DNA from: a virus
Reading direction: 5' to 3' (one strand)
DNA: 56,925 nucleotides
IMG/VR virus record: IMGVR_UViG_3300013137_000023
Coordinates: 1 to 56,925 of that record
The position numbers and the translations under genes are program-made. Under the pieces are notes generated by a model. That model had not been told where the DNA came from, did not search any database, and saw only the letters and a list, made by a program, of their open reading frames with translations. Every line of letters starts with the position of its first letter. The first letter of the stretch is position 1. Positions 1-6,114 of this stretch are shown here, in pieces.

Positions 1-296
1 GCGCTGCATTGCAGATAATCCGGTATGGCAAAATACAGTCTGGAAATTTTCCCATCTTTCCTGGGGTTATCCGGGTCATAACTTCTATGGCCGTGACGCT
101 TTTGGAGGTCCCTTTTAAGATCCGCCCTACTGATCTTTAACTCAACCTCATAGGCATAATTATTTTTAGTCAGTACCAAGAGGTCGATTTCATACAGATT
201 CAGCCCCCACGACACATTGGGAACGGTAAGGTTCACCCGAGGATTGAAATACTGGGCGACGGCGATCTCCATTTCCAGGGTCGTTATTTTAGCCAC
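1..296 (-). CDS. MmcB-like DNA repair family protein, cut by the contig start
   Basis: This is the N-terminal 98 residues of the same gene that is complete at 56357-56896; the rest runs off the left end. It starts at a GTG at 296, as in the other copy. It differs from that copy by only two amino acids (Ala to Thr near residue 24 and Lys to Arg near residue 62). The gene overlaps the end of the upstream 68-residue protein by 13 bases, so it belongs to the Bet/nuclease operon. See the complete copy for function. Confidence 0.85.
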   Translation of the reverse strand, partial: MAKITTLEMEIAVAQYFNPRVNLTVPNVSWGLNLYEIDLLVLTKNNYAYEVELKISRADLKRDLQKRHGHRSYDPDNPRKDGKISRLYFAIPDYLQCS

Positions 297-325
297 GGCT
301 TCTTCTTTCCCACCGCCTTACTTAA
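1..325. repeat. Left copy of a diverged terminal overlap
   Basis: Bases 1-325 align without gaps to 56601-56925 with 12 substitutions (18, 21, 24, 39, 45, 69, 108, 112, 129, 173, 174, 227), about 96 percent identity. The last 98 bases are identical. The simplest reading is that the contig closes into a circle of about 56,600 bp and that the two ends were assembled from two variants. A true terminal repeat would be expected to be identical. Confidence 0.9.
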
Positions 326-490
326 ATCAAGCATGGCCTTGCTGATTACTTGCCTTAGATAATTATTCCCTGTTTTGACCGGCTCTTCGTTATCCCTGAT
401 CCGATTAACCATCCAGACCGCCCGATTGATTTCAGTATGGGCATTAATAATAAATTGGTATCTTATTTCTCCCACGGCACTTCCTCCCAT
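284..490 (-). CDS. Hypothetical small protein of the recombination operon
   Basis: A 68-residue protein starting at the ATG at 490, chosen because it forms a TAATG overlap with the stop of the bet-like gene upstream. It has a predicted helical middle (residues 10-30) and a basic tail ending in KKKPWLK. No motif was recognised. Its place between the annealing protein and the MmcB-like gene, with overlaps at both ends, makes translational coupling and a role in DNA metabolism likely, but this is inference. Confidence 0.7.
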   Translation of the reverse strand: MGGSAVGEIRYQFIINAHTEINRAVWMVNRIRDNEEPVKTGNNYLRQVISKAMLDLSKAVGKKKPWLK

Positions 491-1347
491 TATTTCCCCT
501 CTATAGCCGGACACCCATCCCGGCTGGTGCAGATTTCCCGGCAGTATTCAAGATGTTTTTGCCCTCCATTGGGGCAGTCGATTAATTGCTCCGGTTTAGG
601 CGTCTCCGGGTCGGTGGTATCTTTGGCCGTCTTAGGGGTTGAACGTTGATCCTGGGGCTTGGGCGTGTTTCTAACCCATGCAATAAACCCTTCCCATGTC
701 GGGTTTGATTCTCCTGCGGTAAGATATTGCTTTAAACGCTCTCTGGCCTGGGGTTGTTTATCTTTAGGGAGCTTGGAGATTTCGGATTCAAAGGGTTGGT
801 TGTTTTGCTTGGCTTGTGTTTTTTCGGTTGGCTTAATTACTTCTCCCTCAAGCGGTATTTCATCTGCGGTGTATGGCAATCCCCCTATTTCCTCCGGGAA
901 AGCTGTCCTGAAAGCCTGTGCTATAGCAACCTTGCGAAGCATAGTTTTTGGTTTAGATTTCCACATAGAATTACCAAGATTATATTCCTCAGCCCACACC
1001 TTGATAGTTAAGGGTTTAGACCAATCCTTCCGGTAAACGGTACACCACGCTTGTTTACCGTCATCGGAAACATCTGCTTCCCATCCATCCAGTTTCCCCG
1101 ACCTCTCGGCCCGTTTCAAATACACCTCATAGCCGGTAATGATATTAAACCTGTCTCCGTAGGGAATAGCATAAACCTCCCGTTTAAAGGGATTCAGATT
1201 GTTAATATGGGCAACCTGATAAAACATGTTCTTTTGTTGTTCGGTTAATTTTGTTCCAGACGAAAACAGGTAGTTATCAATATCTTGTTTTGAAATTAAT
1301 AGTTGAACATCTGCCTTAACCATCTCATACTTTTCTTGCGTTTCCAT
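490..1347 (-). CDS. bet: Bet/RecT-type single-strand annealing recombinase
   Basis: A 285-residue protein. Residues about 40-185 fit the Bet/RecT superfamily: the stretch FYQVAHINNLNPFKREVYAI followed by an I-I-T-G-Y block is the family's most recognisable part. Such proteins bind single-stranded DNA and anneal complementary strands during phage recombination, working with an exonuclease, which is the next gene (1357-2022). The C-terminal 35 residues hold four cysteines that could bind zinc, an addition outside the annealing core. The ATG at 1347 is preceded by GGGAGGAATT. It is coupled downstream by a TAATG overlap. Confidence 0.88.
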   Translation of the reverse strand: METQEKYEMVKADVQLLISKQDIDNYLFSSGTKLTEQQKNMFYQVAHINNLNPFKREVYAIPYGDRFNIITGYEVYLKRAERSGKLDGWEADVSDDGKQAWCTVYRKDWSKPLTIKVWAEEYNLGNSMWKSKPKTMLRKVAIAQAFRTAFPEEIGGLPYTADEIPLEGEVIKPTEKTQAKQNNQPFESEISKLPKDKQPQARERLKQYLTAGESNPTWEGFIAWVRNTPKPQDQRSTPKTAKDTTDPETPKPEQLIDCPNGGQKHLEYCREICTSRDGCPAIEGK

Positions 1348-1356
1348 AATTCCTCC

Positions 1357-2022
1357 CTATACTCTTTGTTTTAGTTTTTTATCTAAATCGTATGCTTTTC
1401 TGAATAGTTTAAACTGCTCCCAAGCATCATCCAGTTCGCTCCAAAAGTGGTGTGCAAAGTCTGCGTGTTCTTTGGAAAACCTTAAAAGGTGAAAGCCCCC
1501 CGTTATTGGTTCAGAAGGATTGTTTTCCTCCCATAATTGTTTATAGGCTGATATTTGCAGTAGATAGTCGGGATAAATGGCGTTGCTTGTCTTAAAATCT
1601 AAAATACAAAGATCGCCCCTTGAATCAAACCCCAAGGCATCCGGGCAACCTCCAAACATAAATTCAGTGCTTACCATTTCCATTTCTTGGTAAACTATTT
1701 CAATTTTGTTATCTTCTTGCCAACGGACATAGTTTAAATACCCCTGTGAGGCTTGCGATACTATTTCTTGCGGTACGTCTGTAAGGTCTGGTAACGGCTT
1801 CCGGTATATGTGTGATTCAACCATACTGTGGGCCAATGTTCCCGCCTCAGCCGCTTCATCTCTCTTGTCATATAGGGAAGATATTTCCCCCCTTTCTGCC
1901 GCCTTGCCCTGCTCAAAGGCCCAATAAAGTAATCCACCAGAATCTTTAAAGCGGCCAATTATAGTTGTAACTCCGGGAACTGTTTTACCGTTTACTTTAT
2001 ACCCACCTTTCGGATGTGGCAT
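1357..2022 (-). CDS. PD-(D/E)XK exonuclease, partner of the annealing protein
   Basis: A 221-residue nuclease of the RecB/Cas4-like fold. Visible active-site residues are GTLAH (61-65), Asp128 in GGCPDALGF, Asp142-x-Lys144 in CILDFKT, and the QxxxY motif (Q156, Y160). Phage enzymes of this type resect double-stranded ends to give 3' tails for a Bet/RecT protein, here encoded immediately downstream. Together they form a Red-like two-gene recombination module. The length is normal for a single nuclease domain without helicase parts. Confidence 0.85.
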   Translation of the reverse strand: MPHPKGGYKVNGKTVPGVTTIIGRFKDSGGLLYWAFEQGKAAERGEISSLYDKRDEAAEAGTLAHSMVESHIYRKPLPDLTDVPQEIVSQASQGYLNYVRWQEDNKIEIVYQEMEMVSTEFMFGGCPDALGFDSRGDLCILDFKTSNAIYPDYLLQISAYKQLWEENNPSEPITGGFHLLRFSKEHADFAHHFWSELDDAWEQFKLFRKAYDLDKKLKQRV

Positions 2023-2034
2023 TACTCATCCCCC

Positions 2035-2223
2035 CTATCTGTATCTCATTAAAAAATCAGCAATATCCCTTAACTCGTCAGCTTTCTTAATAAAACTGCA
2101 TTCATCATAGGCAATGGTTTCGCCCCTGCTGATCCTGTATTGATTAAGTGACACCATGCCTTGAATTTCGGCCTCTATTGCCAGTATGTTTGCTCTGGTT
2201 GCTAAAAAATAAGCCTCATCCAT
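2035..2223 (-). CDS. Hypothetical 62-residue protein
   Basis: A small, mostly helical acidic protein directly upstream of the nuclease. The ATG at 2223 lies 7-15 bases after a purine-rich ribosome binding site and overlaps the end of the tiny ORF at 2216-2293. No motif was recognised. The tight packing in the operon supports it being a gene. Confidence 0.65.
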   Translation of the reverse strand: MDEAYFLATRANILAIEAEIQGMVSLNQYRISRGETIAYDECSFIKKADELRDIADFLMRYR

Positions 2224-2293
2224 TTTCTCGTCCCCCTTTTCTGGCGCTTGGAGGCTCTTTGTATTTCCAGCCCATTTCTTTTTTTTTAGTCAT
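2216..2293 (-). CDS. Tiny basic ORF of 25 residues
   Basis: It starts at the ATG at 2293, preceded by GGGGGAAG, and overlaps the stop of the 83-residue gene upstream by 8 bases and the start of the 62-residue gene downstream. It begins with MTKKKEMGWKYKEPP and is rich in Lys. It fills a gap that would otherwise have no gene. It may be a true micro-gene or only a coupling peptide. Confidence 0.4.
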   Translation of the reverse strand: MTKKKEMGWKYKEPPSARKGGRENG

Positions 2294-2537
2294 CTTCCCC
2301 CCTCATCTCCTGGATACCCCACCGGATATACTCATCCATAGCGGAAGGGTTCTCGTTAAAATACCGTTCCATCCAGGCATATTTCCGGTTTTCGTCCTGA
2401 GTCAATTCAAACCTGGCGTCCTCACGAAACCAGGACTCATGAAGTTTGTCCACAATTCGGTCGCCAGTTGCCCTCGGCCTGACGATCATCCCGTTTCCAT
2501 GATGGGCCTTTAGCCCGTAGTCCTGTTGACGTTCCAT
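2286..2537 (-). CDS. Hypothetical 83-residue protein at the array boundary
   Basis: A protein rich in charged residues with predicted helices in the second half. The ATG at 2537 is preceded by AGAAGGAGGAACC. It is the first ordinary phage gene after the attC-like cassette array, whose truncated last site begins just upstream. The function is unknown. Confidence 0.65.
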   Translation of the reverse strand: MERQQDYGLKAHHGNGMIVRPRATGDRIVDKLHESWFREDARFELTQDENRKYAWMERYFNENPSAMDEYIRWGIQEMRGEDD

Positions 2538-2544
2538 GGTTCCT

Positions 2545-2604
2545 CCTTCTGTGTATCATGCGCTTTTTCGTGATACACGGTTTCCGCTCAATTACTTGTT
2601 ATGC
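2545..2604 (-). other. attC-like site 9, truncated
   Basis: One arm is intact: read on the minus strand it begins GCATAACAAG and continues to GAGCGG. The opposite arm is missing. In its place is an unrelated perfect hairpin of GTGTATCA and TGATACAC. The stop codon of the cassette gene 2599-2853 is the TAA of the GCATAAC core. This looks like the broken last site of the array, where cassette DNA meets phage DNA. Confidence 0.6.
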
Positions 2605-2853
2605 GTCTTGCGGAAGTATCGCCTCACACTCACGCCACAGCCTCGCAGGGTCGTGGTGCCGCGTGAAGTCCAGCAACACCTTCAAGGCCTCTCGGTCCAT
2701 ACCAAGCGAGTGAACTGGGTCGTGTTGCGACAGCAGCAAAGCGCAGCATTCCCGAGTCAGGGCCAGATCAAGCCTTGCTTCTACGTTTTCGCGCTCGGCC
2801 ATCCACCGCTTCACGGTGTCGTTGTTGCAGGGACATATACCAAATTCGTTCAT
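2599..2853 (-). CDS. Cassette gene 1, hypothetical 84-residue protein
   Basis: It starts with an ATG at 2853 behind AAGGAGGAAGAC, only 21 bases after the GTTAGGC core of site 8, and stops in the GCATAAC core of site 9. This is the tight core-RBS-gene-core arrangement of integron cassettes. It has two cysteine pairs (residues 8-10 and 36-37) and a helical body; no family was recognised. GC content is clearly higher than in flanking phage genes, suggesting another origin. Confidence 0.65.
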   Translation of the reverse strand: MNEFGICPCNNDTVKRWMAERENVEARLDLALTRECCALLLSQHDPVHSLGMDREALKVLLDFTRHHDPARLWRECEAILPQDA

Positions 2854-2874
2854 GTCTTCCTCCTTTCATCACAC

Positions 2875-2933
2875 GCCTAACCTGGCGTTGCAGCGGACCC
2901 GTGTGCCACGGCCCGCCGAACTTTTCGTTAGTA
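2875..2933 (+). other. attC-like site 8
   Basis: The outer cores are GCCTAAC (2875-2881) and GTTAGTA (2927-2933). Between them is an imperfect palindrome, with GTTGCAGCGGACC pairing with GGCCCGCCGAAC. The left arm has an extra unpaired base, as in the top strand of classical attC sites. Size is 59 bp. Confidence 0.75.
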
Positions 2934-3086
2934 TTAATAAATAACGGCGTAGTAAATTACATAAAACCATGAAAATATGCCGTGTAAAATAGCCCATAAA
3001 ATTGATTTATTAATGCTCCATGAAATAGTTACTGCTATCGCAGACCCTAAACCAATTCCAGAACTTGTTGCTGTTTCTTTATTCAT
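2934..3086 (-). CDS. Cassette gene 2, small membrane protein
   Basis: A 50-residue protein starting at the ATG at 3086 behind AAAGAAAGG. It has one clear hydrophobic stretch rich in Ile, Leu and Trp (residues about 13-48, probably two short membrane helices). Its stop codon directly precedes the core of site 8 and its start follows the core of site 7. Small membrane proteins with a Gly-rich start and the motif SxxxNKSILWAILHG are, from memory, common in integron cassettes of environmental bacteria. The function is unknown. Confidence 0.7.
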   Translation of the reverse strand: MNKETATSSGIGLGSAIAVTISWSINKSILWAILHGIFSWFYVIYYAVIY

Positions 3087-3113
3087 AATGATGAACCTTT
3101 CTTTAATTAAAAA

Positions 3114-3169
3114 TACTAACAAGGTCAATTCAGCGGACTCGTTCCTCACCGCTGATTTTTTCGTTGGCC
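3114..3169 (+). other. attC-like site 7
   Basis: The cores are TACTAAC (3114-3120) and GTTGGCC (3163-3169). The inner stem is TCAGCGG with CCGCTGA, and there is one extra base in the left arm. It is 56 bp. The C-terminus and stop codon of the minus-strand zinc protein lie inside it. Confidence 0.7.
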
Positions 3170-3339
3170 TTCACAATGTCGGGGTGGCATTCCGTGCAGT
3201 ACGCCTCACGACGAAACGGCGTGTAGCTCTGACCAGGTGTCCCGGCCCACTCCGACCACTCGTACCTCTCCCGCACCTTGTCGCACCCCGTGCATTTGCC
3301 ACGAGGAAGGCGAACAAGGCGATGGAGGACTACCTTCAT
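3130..3339 (-). CDS. Cassette gene 3, small zinc-binding protein
   Basis: The body carries CTGC and CTEC pairs about 33 residues apart, consistent with one zinc ribbon. No start codon lies in frame inside the cassette itself. The nearest ATG (3339) is within attC-like site 6, and a further one is at 3360. The last residues (from about KANEKI) are encoded by site 7. The reading frame therefore runs through both flanking recombination sites. The function is unknown. Confidence 0.55.
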   Translation of the reverse strand: MKVVLHRLVRLPRGKCTGCDKVRERYEWSEWAGTPGQSYTPFRREAYCTECHPDIVKANEKISGEERVR

Positions 3340-3387
3340 TCGCTCGCTTCGCTCACTCATTTCGGAGCCTCAACTTTCTCGTTATGT
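3309..3387 (+). other. attC-like site 6
   Basis: The right core is GTTATGT (3381-3387). The left core, GGCGAAC (3309-3315), departs from the RYYYAAC consensus. The arm segment GCCTCAACTTTCTC resembles that of site 4 (CCCCTCAACTTTGC). The middle holds a CGCTCGCTTCGCTCAC stretch. The 79-bp size is normal. It is the weakest of the complete sites. Confidence 0.55.
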
Positions 3388-3585
3388 GGAACTTTTGGCT
3401 AAATCACCAGCCATTATTTCTACTGTATAACCTTCTCTATTAGCAACTTGTAGAAATCCAAAATCAAACCTTGTTCCCTCAGTAAATCTATAATGGTCAG
3501 AGGCAGTTACTCGTAGTTCGTGTTCATATCCTGTTTTAGGGTCGCATTTAACCCATATTGCAATTATTTTTTTCATCTTTTCCAT
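3382..3585 (-). CDS. Cassette gene 4, hypothetical 67-residue protein
   Basis: The start chosen is the ATG at 3585, behind GGGAG and 23 bases inside the cassette. An upstream in-frame ATG lies at 3621. The stop TAA lies in the ACATAAC core of site 6. The protein alternates hydrophobic and polar residues and looks like a small beta-rich fold. No motif was recognised. Base composition is lower in GC than the neighbouring cassettes. Confidence 0.6.
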   Translation of the reverse strand: MEKMKKIIAIWVKCDPKTGYEHELRVTASDHYRFTEGTRFDFGFLQVANREGYTVEIMAGDLAKSST

Positions 3586-3607
3586 TTTAATCTCCCGCCA
3601 AAAGTCC

Positions 3608-3735
3608 ACATAACAAGCCAATCAAACCGACAAAAAATATCGGTGGTGCTGTTAAGGGTCTTGGCTATTTTTAATTTGTAAATCATTTAATTATTTCATT
3701 CTCATTTTTTGCGGTTTATCGGCAAAGCGTTAGGC
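3608..3735 (+). other. attC-like site 5
   Basis: The cores are ACATAAC (3608-3614) and GTTAGGC (3729-3735). At 128 bp this is the longest site, the size of Vibrio repeats. Arm segments AAGCCAATCAAACCG and CGGTTTATCGGC pair with small bulges. The C-terminal codons of the minus-strand gene 3702-3944 run into it. Confidence 0.65.
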
Positions 3736-3944
3736 GGCACATCGCCAGATGCTCCTGCGAGTATCCCGCCAGGTGCGTACATCGCCTCAAACTCTCCGTC
3801 CCACTGCACGAAAGAGCGCGTCCCGTCGTGCATCGCCCAAAGCTTGCCGCATCGCGTACAGCCGACTTTCCGCGCTCCGTGGTTCAACACTCGCTCAACA
3901 ATGTAGCGATGGCCGAATACTGCGCAAATCAACCGTTCGAGCAT
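3702..3944 (-). CDS. Cassette gene 5, DUF1660-like phage zinc protein
   Basis: An 80-residue protein with C7, H12, C29 and C32 as likely zinc ligands (FGHRY then CTRCGKLWAMHD) and a PWDGEFE-like end. This matches a family of small phage-encoded proteins known to me as DUF1660-like. The ATG at 3944 follows GAGGAGGG and the GTTAGGC core of site 4 by only 22 bases. GC content is much higher than in surrounding phage genes. A phage-type gene lying in a cassette suggests cassettes have moved between phages. Confidence 0.75.
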   Translation of the reverse strand: MLERLICAVFGHRYIVERVLNHGARKVGCTRCGKLWAMHDGTRSFVQWDGEFEAMYAPGGILAGASGDVPPNALPINRKK

Positions 3945-3959
3945 ATATCAACCCTCCTC

Positions 3960-4026
3960 GCCTAACCCGGCGTTCGAGCGGGACGCTTCGCCTATCGGCT
4001 TCGCGCCCCTCAACTTTGCGTTATGT
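3960..4026 (+). other. attC-like site 4
   Basis: The cores are GCCTAAC (3960-3966) and GTTATGT (4020-4026). In the palindrome GTTCGAGCGGGACGC pairs with GCGCCCCTCAAC, with an extra C in the left arm at the position expected for the classical extrahelical base. The 67-bp size is typical. Confidence 0.8.
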
Positions 4027-4043
4027 GTTGAAGGGAGACCGTC

Positions 4044-4238
4044 ATGTCACAATTTGGATTACCTTGTTTTTTAGAAAATTTAAGGCTTTTCGCAAACCCA
4101 CAGACAGAGCCAGAAAAATACAATCTTTACAATGGTCTTCGGAGTATGTCTGAGGGCCTTGCATCTTTAGTCCTAATCGTTGACAATATTCAGACGCAGT
4201 TAGATCAGATAAATAGAAAATTGGATCAGCTTTCATAA
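4044..4238 (+). CDS. Cassette gene 6, small coiled-coil protein
   Basis: A 64-residue protein. The C-terminal half (VDNIQTQLDQINRKLDQL) has heptad spacing of a coiled coil. It starts 18 bases after the GTTATGT core of site 4 behind AAGGGAGA, and stops 25 bases before site 3. This is the standard cassette layout in the + direction, and the only cassette gene with that orientation. A minus-strand frame over the same bases (4042-4236) has a perfect AGGAGG and is the alternative. Confidence 0.6.
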   Translation: MSQFGLPCFLENLRLFANPQTEPEKYNLYNGLRSMSEGLASLVLIVDNIQTQLDQINRKLDQLS

Positions 4239-4262
4239 TAACCTCCTATTAAAAATTAAATC

Positions 4263-4311
4263 ACATAACAACCGGCTCGACTTGACGAGCAAGTCAGCCG
4301 GGACGTTATGC
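4263..4311 (+). other. attC-like site 3
   Basis: The cores are ACATAAC (4263-4269) and GTTATGC (4305-4311), flanking an almost perfect hairpin. CCGGCT, one unpaired C, and GACTTG on the left pair with CAAGTC and AGCCGG on the right around a 5-base loop. It is 49 bp, shorter than most attC sites, and its structure is the cleanest of the set. Confidence 0.85.
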
Positions 4312-4612
4312 TCTTTGAATCTGGCTTGCAATGTAGGGTTGCAAGGTTGGGCAAATACCTTTCAGAGGAGGTGGTTAACTTGAAAAAGTTAATACACATT
4401 TTGAAGGGGGCGCGCTTCCGAGTTATTAATCATTTGTACCACCCTTGAACGTGTTAGGCTATCATTTTTGAGTTCAAGAGCCGCTTGATTAGACTTTGGA
4501 AGGCAGAAGGTAATAGTAATGTCTCTTTCTGCTTCGATAGTCGGGCAAAGGGAACACACATTACCGCGCCGCCCTTCTTTTCCATTCCTACATTGCAAGC
4601 CAGATTCAAAGA
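4312..4612. repeat. 301-bp element bounded by perfect 26-bp inverted repeats
   Basis: Bases 4312-4337 and 4587-4612 are perfect reverse complements (starting TCTTTGAATCTGG). The left repeat begins right after the core of site 3. I see no target-site duplication and no transposase. The element fills most of this cassette and looks like a MITE-like or snap-back sequence. Inside it, on +, GAGGAGGTGG is followed by a short frame of about 25 codons. Confidence 0.75.
4389..4598 (-). CDS. Cassette gene 7, doubtful 69-residue ORF
   Basis: It starts inside the right inverted repeat and covers most of the 301-bp element. It has a CSLC pair near residue 16 but no recognisable family, and there is no good ribosome binding site at the first start. 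It may not be expressed. Confidence 0.3.
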   Translation of the reverse strand: MQCRNGKEGRRGNVCSLCPTIEAERDITITFCLPKSNQAALELKNDSLTRSRVVQMINNSEARPLQNVY

Positions 4613-4663
4613 TCGTTTGTGGCTAATACCCACGAAAATATTATAAAAAAATAAAAGTTGATA

Positions 4664-4726
4664 GCATAACCACCGGCTCGACCTCGACCGCCAAAAGACG
4701 GCGGCAGGTCAGCCGGAGCGTTATGC
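4664..4726 (+). other. attC-like site 2
   Basis: The cores GCATAAC (4664-4670) and GTTATGC (4720-4726) are perfect complements. Arms CCGGCT, GACCT and CCGCC pair with GGCGG, AGGTC and AGCCGG, leaving an extra C on the left. It lies 14 bases after the stop of the methyltransferase gene. Confidence 0.85.
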
Positions 4727-4739
4727 GTAAATATCACCA

Positions 4740-5390
4740 TCACCTATTTGCCTCAAAGAACGCTTGTGCAAATCCAGGCGGTGTAATTGCCCTGCGTTCC
4801 TGCCTTGTGTATTTGCCGTAATATTCCGGGTATATGTCCTTGCTCTTGAGCATCGAAAACTTAACCATGCCAGACGGCTTCTCGGTTGTTTTCGGAAGGG
4901 GCTTGTTGAACTTACCCCACAGCGCCGTTGTCTTCTGGTAGTTGTCTCCATATTCCCACGGCTGGAAGATCATCGCTGGTTCTTTTAGCCACTTCTTGAG
5001 CAAGCTGTTTGCCGGATTCTCTATGGCCCAAAACTTCGGCTGTGCGGTCAGTATTATCCGGCAACATGCCGCAGCCACTTCAAGCCCTGCCTCGAAATCG
5101 TGCGTGTAGTTTCCCTTGCAATGGAAATATTTGGCTATGCTGAAATTATCGCAGGGCGTGGCGGCTAAAATGCCGTACACGTTATCAGGTGGTATGTAGA
5201 GCCTGACATCATCAGTAGGCAGAGTTACTATTCTCACATCATAGCCTGCTTCGACATAGGGGCGGCTCCATGAGCCCGTGCCTCCACAAAGATCAAGAAT
5301 GATACGATGCGCATAACAAGCGCATCGAGAGGGACGCGGTATCCCGCCGTCTTCTTTTTTCATTTCTGCCTTATTCACCGCGCCCCTCAT
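4740..5390 (-). CDS. Cassette gene 8, phage-type DNA cytosine-C5 methyltransferase-like protein
   Basis: Motifs of C5 methyltransferases are visible: SAM-binding LDLCGGTG (residues 32-39 of the longest frame), the catalytic Cys in TPCDNFS (79-84) and ENPANS (124-129). The protein is short for a full Dcm (about 190 residues in the core) and I see no clear target-recognition domain, as in the short phage homologues. The frame has no start inside the cassette; residues 1-28 are encoded by attC-like site 1. An ATG in the GTTATGC core would begin MRI but is two bases out of frame with ILDLCGG. So either translation starts in the site or the gene is frameshifted at its start. Confidence 0.75.
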   Translation of the reverse strand: MRGAVNKAEMKKEDGGIPRPSRCACYAHRIILDLCGGTGSWSRPYVEAGYDVRIVTLPTDDVRLYIPPDNVYGILAATPCDNFSIAKYFHCKGNYTHDFEAGLEVAAACCRIILTAQPKFWAIENPANSLLKKWLKEPAMIFQPWEYGDNYQKTTALWGKFNKPLPKTTEKPSGMVKFSMLKSKDIYPEYYGKYTRQERRAITPPGFAQAFFEANR

Positions 5391-5404
5391 GCTTGTCGTT
5401 ATTT
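5311..5404 (+). other. attC-like site 1, first of the array in operon order
   Basis: The cores are GCATAAC (5311-5317) and GTTATTT (5398-5404). The left arm AAGCGCATCGAGAGGGACGC closely follows the Vibrio cholerae repeat pattern, including an extra C and A relative to the right arm. It is 94 bp. The TAA stop of the upstream phage gene 5399-5776 lies in the outer core, so the array starts exactly at the end of a phage gene. Confidence 0.8.
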
Positions 5405-5776
5405 CCCCCTGTTCGGTTCATTAGGATCAATTGTTTGTTTATAAGACCACATAATAAAATCAAGAATTGTTTCTGATAAACTTCCCCCGGTAATATTGAT
5501 CCAGTCTGCAACTAATTCGTCCAAGCATTTATGTAATTCAATGTGCCTGATTTTATGCTCTGATTTACTCATATTCCTGTAGTCCTTTTGTGTTCCCATC
5601 AATTTCTTCCTTTCAGTATTATACATATCGAACGCTTTTGGGTTGCCGTAGTAATTCCCGCTTTCATCAAGAAACAAAAGGTTCCGTTTTCTAAATGTGC
5701 CTTTGCAATTATGAGGGCCAATACCGCCCAAGTTTCTTCCACACCATAGGCATTTATAGGGCTTGTTATTCATCAT
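5399..5776 (-). CDS. Conserved phage protein with zinc-type N-terminus
   Basis: A 125-residue protein. CLWC and a later C/H (residues 9-23) suggest a small zinc site. The C-terminal part (HKCLDELVADWI ... FIMWSYKQT) matches a small helical module I have seen in many phage proteins that lack a known function. It starts 3 bases inside the end of the upstream winged-helix gene. Its stop codon TAA is part of attC-like site 1. Confidence 0.65.
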   Translation of the reverse strand: MMNNKPYKCLWCGRNLGGIGPHNCKGTFRKRNLLFLDESGNYYGNPKAFDMYNTERKKLMGTQKDYRNMSKSEHKIRHIELHKCLDELVADWINITGGSLSETILDFIMWSYKQTIDPNEPNRGK

Positions 5777-6114
5777 CCCTCCAATTCCAGTTTGAGCTGT
5801 CCCGCCAGTTTTGCGGCGGTTATGTTTCCCTGAATTGATACCGTCCTTAGATAGTCGAAGGCCCTGCGTCTGAGTTGTTCAATCCATGTCTTGTGTTCTT
5901 CGGGGTCAACTATCCACCAGTAACCCACTTCAAAGTCGGCCCCTATGGGATGTCCAAATCGCCTGAAATCCCGGATAATCTTTTGGACCTGCTTTTGTCC
6001 AACCCCGGTCATTCCGGTTATTTCCCGGCTTGTCATGGCGTTTTCCCGGCCTTGACAACTGAGGTAAAGCAATGACAGGATGTTCTTTTCAGACTGGTTT
6101 GTGTGTGCGTACAT
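5773..6114 (-). CDS. Winged helix-turn-helix protein
   Basis: A 113-residue protein with the start set at the ATG at 6114, which forms a TAATG overlap with the gene upstream. MTSREITGMTGVGQKQVQKI (about residues 27-46) reads as a DNA-binding helix-turn-helix, followed by a wing (ADFEVGYWWI). It is probably a regulator or replication accessory protein of the early operon. The target is unknown. Confidence 0.65.
   Translation of the reverse strand: MYAHTNQSEKNILSLLYLSCQGRENAMTSREITGMTGVGQKQVQKIIRDFRRFGHPIGADFEVGYWWIVDPEEHKTWIEQLRRRAFDYLRTVSIQGNITAAKLAGQLKLELEG

Noticed and set aside
4042-4236. Minus-strand frame opposite cassette gene 6
   Set aside because: It has a perfect AGGAGG, so it stays possible, but the + frame has clear coiled-coil periodicity. 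I kept only the + frame in the list.
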